Shown here piece by piece: positions 1-5,511 of a DNA stretch of 6,769 bases (the first letter of the stretch is position 1; every line of letters begins with the position of its first letter). The DNA lies in contig JAAYZL010000437.1 in NCBI GenBank assembly GCA_012514855.1, positions 1 through 6,769 on the forward strand. The letters run 5' to 3'. The position numbers and the translations under genes were made by a program. Below the pieces are notes generated by a model, which did not search any database, was not told the DNA's origin, and was given only the letters and a program-made list of their open reading frames with translations. This DNA comes from Clostridiales bacterium. GTDB taxonomy: Bacteria; Bacillota_A; Clostridia; Christensenellales; Aristaeellaceae.

Positions 1-713
1 CGCAGTCCGACTACTACCAGGCGACGCGCGGCGGCGGCCACGGCGACTACCGCATGCCCGTCTACGCGCCCGCGTCGGTGCAGGAGGCGGTCGAATTGAC
101 GCAGAGGGCGTTCGACGTGGCCGACAAATACAGGACGCCGGTCATGATCTTGGGCGACGGCATCATCGGCCAGATGATGGAGCCGGTCACGATGCCGGAG
201 TATGCGATGCCTTCTTTTGACAAGAACTGGGCGGCGACCGGCTGGAGGGAGGGCTGCGGCCGCGACCGCGCGGTCATCAACTCGCTCTACATCCAGCCCG
301 ACGTGCTCGAAAAACACGTCAACAGGCTCGCGAAGAAGTACGAGGCCATCCGCGAAAGCGAGACGATGGTCGAGCAGCTCTTCATGGAAAATGCCGAGTA
401 CGCCGTCGTCGCCTACGGCACGACCGCCCGGATCGCCCTGACCGCGATCCGCCGCGCGCGGCAGGACGGCGTCAGGGTCGGCCTGATCCGCCCGGTCACG
501 GTCTGGCCGTTCCCCGAAAAGGCGATCGAGGGCGCGGCGGCGCGCGTCAAGGGCATATTGACCGTCGAGATGTCGCTCGGGCAGATGCTCGACGACGTGC
601 GGCTCTTTTCGAAGGACAAGTGCCCCGTGCGCTTTTACGGGCGCACCGGCGGCATCGTGCCGGGCGTGCGCGAGATCCACGCCGCGATTCTTGCGATGAA
701 GGAGGAGTTGTAA
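1..713 (+). CDS. vorB: 2-oxoacid:ferredoxin oxidoreductase, alpha subunit (VorB-like), 5' partial
   Basis: This is the C-terminal 236 residues of the alpha subunit of a 2-oxoacid:ferredoxin oxidoreductase, which oxidatively decarboxylates a 2-oxoacid to acyl-CoA and passes electrons to ferredoxin in the cytoplasm. The reading frame is open from base 3 with no start in the window. The first visible residues, QSDYYQATRGGGHGDYR, match the conserved segment of VorB/KorA alpha subunits, so the ATG at 54 is internal. About the first 120 residues are missing, judged from the usual family length of about 350. Next comes the MILGDG-IIGQMMEP segment, then a C-terminal transketolase-C-like domain (from about fragment residue 130) with IRPVTVWPFP and VEMSLGQMLDDVR. 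The stop codon overlaps the beta start by one base (TAATG). The overall pattern fits 3-methyl-2-oxobutanoate (VorB) enzymes best, but 2-oxoglutarate or another 2-oxoacid cannot be excluded. A small 4Fe-4S delta subunit commonly lies just upstream and would be outside the window. Confidence 0.93.
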   Translation, partial: QSDYYQATRGGGHGDYRMPVYAPASVQEAVELTQRAFDVADKYRTPVMILGDGIIGQMMEPVTMPEYAMPSFDKNWAATGWREGCGRDRAVINSLYIQPDVLEKHVNRLAKKYEAIRESETMVEQLFMENAEYAVVAYGTTARIALTAIRRARQDGVRVGLIRPVTVWPFPEKAIEGAAARVKGILTVEMSLGQMLDDVRLFSKDKCPVRFYGRTGGIVPGVREIHAAILAMKEEL

Positions 714-1453
714 TGGCGGCTCCCGCAATTTATGGGCGCCCGAAATTCCTGACGGACGCGCCGTTTCACTATTGCCCCGGCTGCACGCACGGCATCGTCC
801 ACCGGCTGATCGCCGAGGTGCTCGGCGAGAAGTTCGAGCAGGACGAGGTGATCGGCGTCGCGCCGGTCGGCTGCGCGGTGTTCGCGTACAACTACTTCAA
901 CTGCGACATGTTCGAGGCGGCGCACGGCCGCGCGCCCGCGGTCGCGACCGGCATCAAGCGCGCGCAACCGGACAAGATCGTGTTCACCTACCAGGGCGAC
1001 GGCGACTTAGCGTCCATCGGCATGGCCGAGACGGTGCATGCCGCCGCGCGCGGGGAGAACATCACGATCATCTTCATCAACAACGGCATCTACGGCATGA
1101 CCGGCGGCCAGATGGCCCCGACGACGCTGCTCGGCGAAAAGACGTCGACGTCCCCCTTTGGGCGGAGCGCGGCTTTGAACGGCAACCCGATCCGCGTCGG
1201 CGAAATGCTCGCGACGCTCGACGGCCCGAGCCTGATCGCGCGCGTCAGCGTCCACGACGTCAAGAACGTGCTGAACGCGAAGAAGCTGATCGCGAAGGCG
1301 TTCCAGAATCAGGCCGACAGGAAGGGCTTTTCGCTGATCGAGATCCTCTCGACCTGCCCGACGAACTGGGGCAAGAGCCCGCTCGAGGCTATGCAGTTCG
1401 TCGCCGAGCGCATGATCCCAGAATACCCGCTCGGCACGCTGAAGGAGGTCTGA
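713..1453 (+). CDS. 2-oxoacid:ferredoxin oxidoreductase, thiamine-diphosphate-binding beta subunit
   Basis: This 246-residue protein is the catalytic beta subunit that binds thiamine diphosphate and one 4Fe-4S cluster. The ATG at 713 is chosen because GGAGGAG (701-707) sits 5 bases upstream and because the protein then begins in the usual way, shortly before the CPGC motif (Cys21, Cys24). Cys54 and Cys215 are in the right places to be the other two cluster ligands, as in related enzymes. The ThDP/Mg signature is GDGDLASIG (residues 95-103) followed by NN (123-124), GIYGMTGGQ and the PTT segment. Length is normal for stand-alone beta subunits (about 245-290 residues). It overlaps the alpha stop by one base, so the two are probably translationally coupled. 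Subunit letters for this family conflict between organisms (VorA, VorB or KorB for beta), so no symbol is given. Substrate preference cannot be read from the sequence. Confidence 0.95.
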   Translation: MAAPAIYGRPKFLTDAPFHYCPGCTHGIVHRLIAEVLGEKFEQDEVIGVAPVGCAVFAYNYFNCDMFEAAHGRAPAVATGIKRAQPDKIVFTYQGDGDLASIGMAETVHAAARGENITIIFINNGIYGMTGGQMAPTTLLGEKTSTSPFGRSAALNGNPIRVGEMLATLDGPSLIARVSVHDVKNVLNAKKLIAKAFQNQADRKGFSLIEILSTCPTNWGKSPLEAMQFVAERMIPEYPLGTLKEV

Positions 1454-1456
1454 CCG

Positions 1457-1996
1457 ATGAATTTGCAGATGATATTCGCGGGCTTCGGCGGACAGGGCGT
1501 GCTGCTGATGGGCCAGCTCATCGCCTACGCGGGCATGCTCTCCGGCAAGGAGGTCTCGTGGATGCCCGCCTACGGCCCGGAGATGCGCGGCGGCAGCGCG
1601 AACTGCTCGGTCGTCGTGTCGGACGAGCCGGTCGGCTCCCCCAAGGTCGAGGACGCGGACGTGGTCGTCGCGATGAACAAGCCGTCTATGGCGGCGTTTG
1701 AAAAGAGCGTCGTGCCCGGGGGCCTGCTCATCTACAACAGCTCCCTGATCGACGACAAACCGGCGCGGACCGACATCCGCTCCGTCCCGATCCCGGTCAG
1801 CGGGATTTCGGCGGAGCTCGGAAGCCCGAAGGTCGCGAACATGGTCATGCTCGGCGCGGTCGCGAAGCTCACCGGGGCCTTTTCGGCGGAGGAACTGGTC
1901 GACGCGCTGCGCCACAAGCTCGGCGGGGCCAAGGAGGGCATGATGAAGATGAACCGCGAGGCGATCGACCGCGGCATGGCGGTCGCGGAGGGATGA
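1457..1996 (+). CDS. 2-oxoacid:ferredoxin oxidoreductase, gamma subunit
   Basis: This 179-residue protein is the gamma subunit of the same oxidoreductase (pyruvate/ketoisovalerate oxidoreductase gamma family), which forms the CoA-binding part of the complex. The N-terminal glycine-rich motif GFGGQGV is at residues 9-15. The family hallmark PAYGPEMRGGSANCSV starts at residue 37. Length matches the usual 175-195 residues, so the gene looks intact. The ATG at 1457 has AAGGAGGT (1442-1449) 7 bases upstream, lying inside the last codons of the beta gene. The gap to the beta stop is 3 bases. With alpha and beta it completes an alpha-beta-gamma set. The electron-transferring delta ferredoxin subunit is not in the window. 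Confidence 0.95.
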   Translation: MNLQMIFAGFGGQGVLLMGQLIAYAGMLSGKEVSWMPAYGPEMRGGSANCSVVVSDEPVGSPKVEDADVVVAMNKPSMAAFEKSVVPGGLLIYNSSLIDDKPARTDIRSVPIPVSGISAELGSPKVANMVMLGAVAKLTGAFSAEELVDALRHKLGGAKEGMMKMNREAIDRGMAVAEG

Positions 1997-2000
1997 ACCC

Positions 2001-2195
2001 ATGCTGCTCACGGTCGGCGATATTGTGAAGATGAAAAAGGCGCATCCCTGCGGAAGCGATCTGTGGAAGATCACGTTCGTGGGCTCGGACATCAAGATGC
2101 GCTGCGAGGGCTGCGGAAGGGTGGTCATGCTCGAGCGTCCGGTGTTCGAAAAGCGAATCAAGCGCATCGAGCGCCATGCGGAGGATTCACAATGA
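2001..2195 (+). CDS. DUF951 family small protein
   Basis: This 64-residue protein belongs to DUF951 (the YyzM-type family of Bacillota), whose function is not established to my knowledge. The family pattern is clear: VGDIVKMKKAHPCGS at residues 5-19, then CEGCGR at 35-40 and a basic tail with FEKRIKRI. His15, Cys17, Cys35 and Cys38 could form a small zinc site; this is inference. The first half resembles a short beta-barrel of the kind seen in nucleic-acid-binding folds, which would fit a translation or RNA role, but nothing here proves it. GGAGGG (1987-1992) lies 8 bases before the ATG. Its stop overlaps the next start as ATGA (2192-2195). DUF951 genes in Bacillota often stand in housekeeping gene clusters, so its place between VOR and signal peptidase genes says little about its role. 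Confidence 0.92.
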   Translation: MLLTVGDIVKMKKAHPCGSDLWKITFVGSDIKMRCEGCGRVVMLERPVFEKRIKRIERHAEDSQ

Positions 2196-2701
2196 GGCGG
2201 GCTGCATCCTGGTGGGCCTGGATTCTGGGCGCGGTCGTCGTCGGGCTCATCGTACGCGATCAGGTGTTCGGCACCGCGCGCGTCATCGGGAGCTCGATGG
2301 AGCCGACGCTCTACAACACGGACATCGTGCTCCTGACGCGGTTCGACTACTGGTTCTCGGGACCGAGCCGCGGCGACGTCGCGCTGTGCCTGCTGCCCGG
2401 CCGCGAGCAGACGTACTTGAAGCGCGTCGCGGCCGTTCCGGGCGACTCCTATGCGATCCGGGGCGGCGTGGCATACTTAAACGGAGAGGCGCTTCGCGAA
2501 GCCTACGCGACGGGGACGGAGCGCTGCGAGGACTTTCAGATCACGCTTGACGAAGGCGAGTACCTCGTGCTCGGCGACAACCGGCTCGAGAGCTACGACA
2601 GCCGCGCCGCGGACGTGGGCGTTCTCTCCAGGCGGGACTTCATCGGCCGCGTGCGGTTTCAGCTCTGGCCGATCGAGAAGTTTTTTCGGGGCATCTATTG
2701 A
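2192..2701 (+). CDS. lepB: Type I signal peptidase, first of a tandem pair
   Basis: This 169-residue serine protease cleaves signal peptides from exported proteins on the outer face of the membrane. A single membrane anchor spans about residues 7-21. Box B is SSMEPTL with the catalytic serine at Ser35. Box D is KRVAAVPGD with the general-base lysine at Lys77. Box E is GDNRLESYDSR (128-138), fully canonical, followed by DVG and a C-terminal IGRVRFQLWP segment. Length is typical of compact Gram-positive enzymes. The start at 2192 overlaps the DUF951 stop by 4 bases (ATGA), and GGAGG (2180-2184) lies 7 bases upstream. A more upstream in-frame ATG at 2063 lies inside DUF951 and would only add residues of no family likeness. 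All catalytic residues are present, so it should be active. Confidence 0.95.
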   Translation: MRRAASWWAWILGAVVVGLIVRDQVFGTARVIGSSMEPTLYNTDIVLLTRFDYWFSGPSRGDVALCLLPGREQTYLKRVAAVPGDSYAIRGGVAYLNGEALREAYATGTERCEDFQITLDEGEYLVLGDNRLESYDSRAADVGVLSRRDFIGRVRFQLWPIEKFFRGIY

Positions 2702-2706
2702 CAGAA

Positions 2707-2713
2707 GAGAGGG
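2707..2713 (+). promoter_or_regulatory. Ribosome binding site that fixes a GTG start
   Basis: The sequence GAGAGGG lies 7 bases before the GTG at 2721 and is the only Shine-Dalgarno-like match near the 5' end of the second signal peptidase gene. It supports GTG as the start over the in-frame ATG at 2547, which is inside the first peptidase gene, and over the in-frame GTG at 2802, which has no good site. Confidence 0.6.
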
Positions 2714-2720
2714 TTCAGCT

Positions 2721-3371
2721 GTGAACGACGAAATCCGACAGGGGGACATTCAGGGTGCCGTCCAACCCGAGGCCGAATCGGCCGCCCGGCCGCGGTCAAA
2801 GGTGTGGAAGGAGATTCGCGAGTGGGCGATCGCGCTCGCCGCGGCGGTTCTGATCGCGCTTTTGATCCGCACGTTCCTGTTCACGCTGATCCGCGTCGAC
2901 GGGAACTCGATGATGAACACGCTGCTCAACAACGAGCGGCTGTTCGTCTCGGTGCTGGACGTGAAGATTGCGGGCGTCGACCGCGGCGACGTGGTCATCT
3001 GCCACTATCCGAACCGCTACTCGGCGGGCCTGCTCGGAATCCGGTCGGAGACGAACTTCGTCAAGCGCGTGTGGGGCGCGCCGGGCGACGTCGTCGAGCG
3101 CAAAAACGGCGTGACCTACGTAAACGGCGAGCCGATCGACGAACTGCGCGGCGCGCTCTACCCCAACGGCAAGCCCGATGACTACGCCCCCTATACGCTC
3201 GGCGCGGACGAGTATTTCGTCGTCGGCGACAATATCTACGACAGCCACGACTCGCGCGACTGGAACGACCGCCAGCCCGACGGCGACGTCGGCCCGATCA
3301 CCGGCGACATGATCATCGGCCGCGCGCGCTTCGTGATCTGGCCGCTGGACCGCCTGCGCGCGATCGAGTAG
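2721..3371 (+). CDS. lepB: Type I signal peptidase, second of a tandem pair, divergent
   Basis: This 216-residue protein is a second type I signal peptidase. It has a hydrophilic N-terminal tail of about 35 residues, one membrane segment (about 36-57), then the periplasm-side catalytic domain. The nucleophile is Ser63 in DGNSMMNTL, where the usual proline of SMxPTL is asparagine. The base is Lys115 in VKRVWGAPGD. Box E is GDNIYDSHDSR (169-179), where the usual arginine after GDN is isoleucine. It ends with DVG and an IIGRARFVIWPLDRL segment as in the family. The catalytic Ser-Lys pair is intact, so activity is expected but substrate choice may differ from the first copy. The start is GTG, 19 bases after the preceding stop. 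The two copies differ so much that they are old paralogues and not a recent duplication. Confidence 0.93.
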   Translation: MNDEIRQGDIQGAVQPEAESAARPRSKVWKEIREWAIALAAAVLIALLIRTFLFTLIRVDGNSMMNTLLNNERLFVSVLDVKIAGVDRGDVVICHYPNRYSAGLLGIRSETNFVKRVWGAPGDVVERKNGVTYVNGEPIDELRGALYPNGKPDDYAPYTLGADEYFVVGDNIYDSHDSRDWNDRQPDGDVGPITGDMIIGRARFVIWPLDRLRAIE

Positions 3372-3374
3372 CCT

Positions 3375-4862
3375 ATGAGAAAGCACAACAGATTTGCCGT
3401 GCGGCTGGTCGCGCTGATCCTCGCGGGGCTGCTGGCGCTGGGCGCGATCGTGTCGATCATACTGTCCGAGCACGCGCACGCGGAGGGGAATTCGGCCCCG
3501 GATCGCTATGAGATTTCGGCGGAATTTCTGGAGGACGAGCAGGCGCTGCGGGTTTCGCAGCGCCTCGTCTATGTGAACCGGACGGGGGAAATGCTCGACC
3601 GCGTCGAGTTCTCGGTCTACGGAAACATGTTCAGGCGGACGAGCGCGCTGATGTACGAGAGCGGGACAATTGCGGCCGCCTTTCCCGAGGGCTACGCGCC
3701 GGGCGGCATCGAGCTTTCGGGCATCGCCGTGAACGGGCGAGCCGCGGACTGGGGCATGATCGGCGAAAACGAGCTGTTCCTGCGCGTCGCCTGCCAGCTC
3801 GAGGACGGCGAGAGCTGTGAGTTCGGGTTTGAGTACACGCTGCTGTTGACGAAAAACGCCGCGTTTTTGGGCGTCGGGGACACCGACTGGCGATTGAGCG
3901 GCTTTTACCCCGAGGCGCTGAAGTGGGAGGACGGGGATTTCGTCGCGCCGAGGCCGCTCCAGCACGCGCGGTATGTATTTGCCGACCGCGCGGACTACGC
4001 GTTTTCGATAACGCTTCCGGACCGCTACACCCTCGCCGCGCCGGGCGAGGCAGTCGCGACCCCGAACGGCGACGGAACGACGACGTGGAGCGTCGCGGCG
4101 CCGGGCGTCCGGGAGCTCGCGGTGTCGTTCGGCATGCGCTGGCGGGAGCTCGCGGGGGAGACGGCGCTCGGGACGCGCGTCCGCGTGCTCTCGAACCTGC
4201 GCTCGGGGGCTCCGAAGGCGCTCAAGGCGGCGCTCGGGGCTTTGAACACCTATGAAAAATGGTTCGGCGCGCTCGGCGGAACCGTGACCGTCGCGCAGTC
4301 GGATCACGCGGCCGGGCTTTTGGCGCTTCCGGGGGTACTCTGGCTGCCGGCGGAGCTGTTTTCCGACGAAATGGCGCTCCGGCGGGGGCTCGCGAAGCAG
4401 TTCTTCGGCTACGGGGCGTATTTCATGCCGACCGAGGACGCGTGGATGTCGGACGCGCTCTCGGAATACCTCGCCTACCTCGCGCTCGAGGACAAGGAGG
4501 GGCACGGCGCGTTCCTCAAGGAGCTGAACCGCGCGCTCGTGCCGTCCGTGCAGTATACGGTGCCGGGCGGACTGGAGGTCACGAGCGACGCGTCGCTGTT
4601 CACCGAAGCCGAGTACGACACGATCGTCCGCAGGCGCGGCGGGCTGGTGTTCCACGAATTGCGCTCGGCGATGGGGCTGGAGGCGATGCTCGAGGGGCTG
4701 CATATTTTCTACGAGAAGGGCCTCGCCTCCGACGTGCTCGGGGAATACGACCTCGTCGACGCGCTCGATCGGGCGAGCGGCGGAAGCTGGGAGGCGTTTC
4801 TGACCGACTGGCTGTTCAACATCGACCAGTACCAGCGGCAGAACATCGAGTGGATGGAATAG
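3375..4862 (+). CDS. Exported M1-aminopeptidase-like protein lacking the zinc site (pseudopeptidase)
   Basis: This 495-residue protein has the architecture of a gluzincin M1 peptidase but probably no protease activity. Residues 1-36 look like a signal peptide or anchor: RKHNR, a hydrophobic run at 8-30, and AHA before Glu37 as a possible cleavage site. The N-terminal beta domain keeps family-like segments such as FSVYGNMFR (compare LYPNAF) and a DTDWRLSGFYPEAL stretch (169 on) like the WYP segment of M1 proteins. In the catalytic domain, the place of HExxHQWFG reads RGLAKQFFG (337-345): both histidines and the glutamate are gone. The third ligand, 19 residues after the second histidine, is Asp360 instead of Glu. 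The exopeptidase GxMEN-type motif is also replaced (G-L-L-A at 314-317). The gene starts 3 bases after the peptidase stop with no clear Shine-Dalgarno site, suggesting coupled translation. Role unknown; a binding or scaffold function outside the membrane is possible. Confidence 0.8.
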   Translation: MRKHNRFAVRLVALILAGLLALGAIVSIILSEHAHAEGNSAPDRYEISAEFLEDEQALRVSQRLVYVNRTGEMLDRVEFSVYGNMFRRTSALMYESGTIAAAFPEGYAPGGIELSGIAVNGRAADWGMIGENELFLRVACQLEDGESCEFGFEYTLLLTKNAAFLGVGDTDWRLSGFYPEALKWEDGDFVAPRPLQHARYVFADRADYAFSITLPDRYTLAAPGEAVATPNGDGTTTWSVAAPGVRELAVSFGMRWRELAGETALGTRVRVLSNLRSGAPKALKAALGALNTYEKWFGALGGTVTVAQSDHAAGLLALPGVLWLPAELFSDEMALRRGLAKQFFGYGAYFMPTEDAWMSDALSEYLAYLALEDKEGHGAFLKELNRALVPSVQYTVPGGLEVTSDASLFTEAEYDTIVRRRGGLVFHELRSAMGLEAMLEGLHIFYEKGLASDVLGEYDLVDALDRASGGSWEAFLTDWLFNIDQYQRQNIEWME

Positions 4863-4910
4863 ACCCCGGTCGGTTCCGCGCGTTTGTGAACGAAACAGAC
4901 CGAAGTCTCC

Positions 4911-4938
4911 GCGGGCGGCGCGATCCGCCCGCTTTTTT
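4911..4938 (+). terminator. Rho-independent terminator of the VOR-DUF951-lepB string
   Basis: A perfect 8-base-pair GC stem, GCGGGCGG (4911-4918) with CCGCCCGC (4925-4932), has a 6-base loop and is followed directly by six T (4933-4938). It lies 48 bases after the stop of the M1-like gene, marking the end of that transcription unit and separating it from the sigma factor unit. Confidence 0.93.
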
Positions 4939-4944
4939 ATACCC

Positions 4945-4980
4945 TGAAATTGGATAAAAACGCGCCGCGGACGCGTCTAA
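4945..4980 (+). promoter_or_regulatory. Possible ECF-type promoter of the sigma factor gene
   Basis: CGTCTAA (4974-4980) resembles the -10 element recognised by many ECF sigma factors of Bacillota and lies 42 bases before the sigma start. The expected partner is a GAAAC-like -35 box about 16-17 bases upstream. TGAAAT (4945-4950) is 23 bases away and AAAAAC (4956-4961) is 12 bases away, so neither fits well. The element sits just after the preceding terminator, where a promoter is needed. Self-regulation by the encoded sigma factor would be usual for this arrangement but is only suggested. Confidence 0.35.
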
Positions 4981-5010
4981 CGGGTGGAACTCCAAGGACA
5001 AGCGTTGAAT

Positions 5011-5019
5011 GGGAGAAAG
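5011..5019 (+). promoter_or_regulatory. Ribosome binding site deciding the sigma factor start
   Basis: GGGAGAAAG lies just before the ATG at 5023, with the GGGAG core 7 bases away. It favours this start over the in-frame GTG at 4984, which would overlap the possible promoter transcript start and add 13 residues with no likeness to sigma factors. Confidence 0.7.
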
Positions 5020-5022
5020 CCG

Positions 5023-5511
5023 ATGACAAATCGCGAATTTCAGGCGCGCGTGCTCGGGTGCGAGCGCAGGCTGTACGGCGTCGCGTACATGCTTCTGAAC
5101 AGCGCCGCGGACTGCGAGGACGCCGTGCAGGAGGCGCTGCTGCGCGCGTGGCGGCGGCTGCCCTCGCTCCGGGAGGAGGCGTACTTTGAGACATGGCTCG
5201 CGCGCATCGTGATCAACGAGTGCAAACAGCTTATGAGGAAGCGCGTGCGCAGGGCGGAGAGCCCGCTCCCGGAGACGCTGCCCGCGCCGCCGCCGCCGAA
5301 CCCGGAACTCTATCGGGCGCTCCGCGCGCTGGACGCCAGGCACAGGATCGTGCTCACGCTTAAATACGTCGACGGCTACGGCGTCGCGGAGATCGCGCGC
5401 ATCCTCCGCGTCCCGCAGGGGACGGTCGCCTCGAGGCTGAGCCGGGCGCGCAAGATGCTCAAGGACCGGTTGGAGGGAGGAGATATCGATGAAAACACCC
5501 CGCTGCTTTAA
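5023..5511 (+). CDS. ECF-type RNA polymerase sigma factor
   Basis: This 162-residue protein is an extracytoplasmic-function sigma factor that directs RNA polymerase to a small set of promoters. Region 2 spans about residues 14-75. It contains DCEDAVQEALLRAWRRL (30-46), the polymerase-binding helix, and YFETWLARIVINECKQLMRK (54-73), which holds the -10 recognition part. A proline-rich linker (about 81-94) follows. Region 4 (about 95-150) has the helix-turn-helix GYGVAEIARILRVPQGTVAS (118-137), which binds the -35 element, followed by RLSRARKML. Length is normal for the family. The last 23 bases overlap the start of the next gene, a common arrangement for a sigma factor and its regulator. Its target promoters are not visible beyond the possible site at its own 5' end. 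The exact ECF group cannot be assigned by eye. Confidence 0.94.
   Translation: MTNREFQARVLGCERRLYGVAYMLLNSAADCEDAVQEALLRAWRRLPSLREEAYFETWLARIVINECKQLMRKRVRRAESPLPETLPAPPPPNPELYRALRALDARHRIVLTLKYVDGYGVAEIARILRVPQGTVASRLSRARKMLKDRLEGGDIDENTPLL

Noticed and set aside
620..712. Upstream ATG extension of the beta subunit
   Set aside because: It would run through the alpha gene with an Arg-rich leader; the ATG at 713 has a strong ribosome binding site and the normal family N-terminus.
1007..2167. A 386-residue open frame on the - strand opposite the beta and gamma subunits and DUF951
   Set aside because: Same reason: biased composition rich in Arg, His, Asp and Val, no domain, and it covers three well-supported + strand genes.
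2796..4703. A 635-residue open frame on the - strand opposite the second lepB and the M1-like gene
   Set aside because: Its translation is arginine- and valine-rich low-complexity sequence with no recognisable domain, it spans a gene junction on the other strand, and GC-rich third positions on the + strand readily create such antisense frames.
4984..5022. GTG start adding 13 residues to the sigma factor
   Set aside because: No good ribosome binding site, and it lies 4 bases after a possible -10 box; ATG 5023 is better supported.
4863..5022. Possible small RNA or riboswitch ahead of the sigma gene
   Set aside because: Only about 80 bases lie between the terminator and the start codon, and no structured or conserved element beyond the CGTCTAA box is visible.
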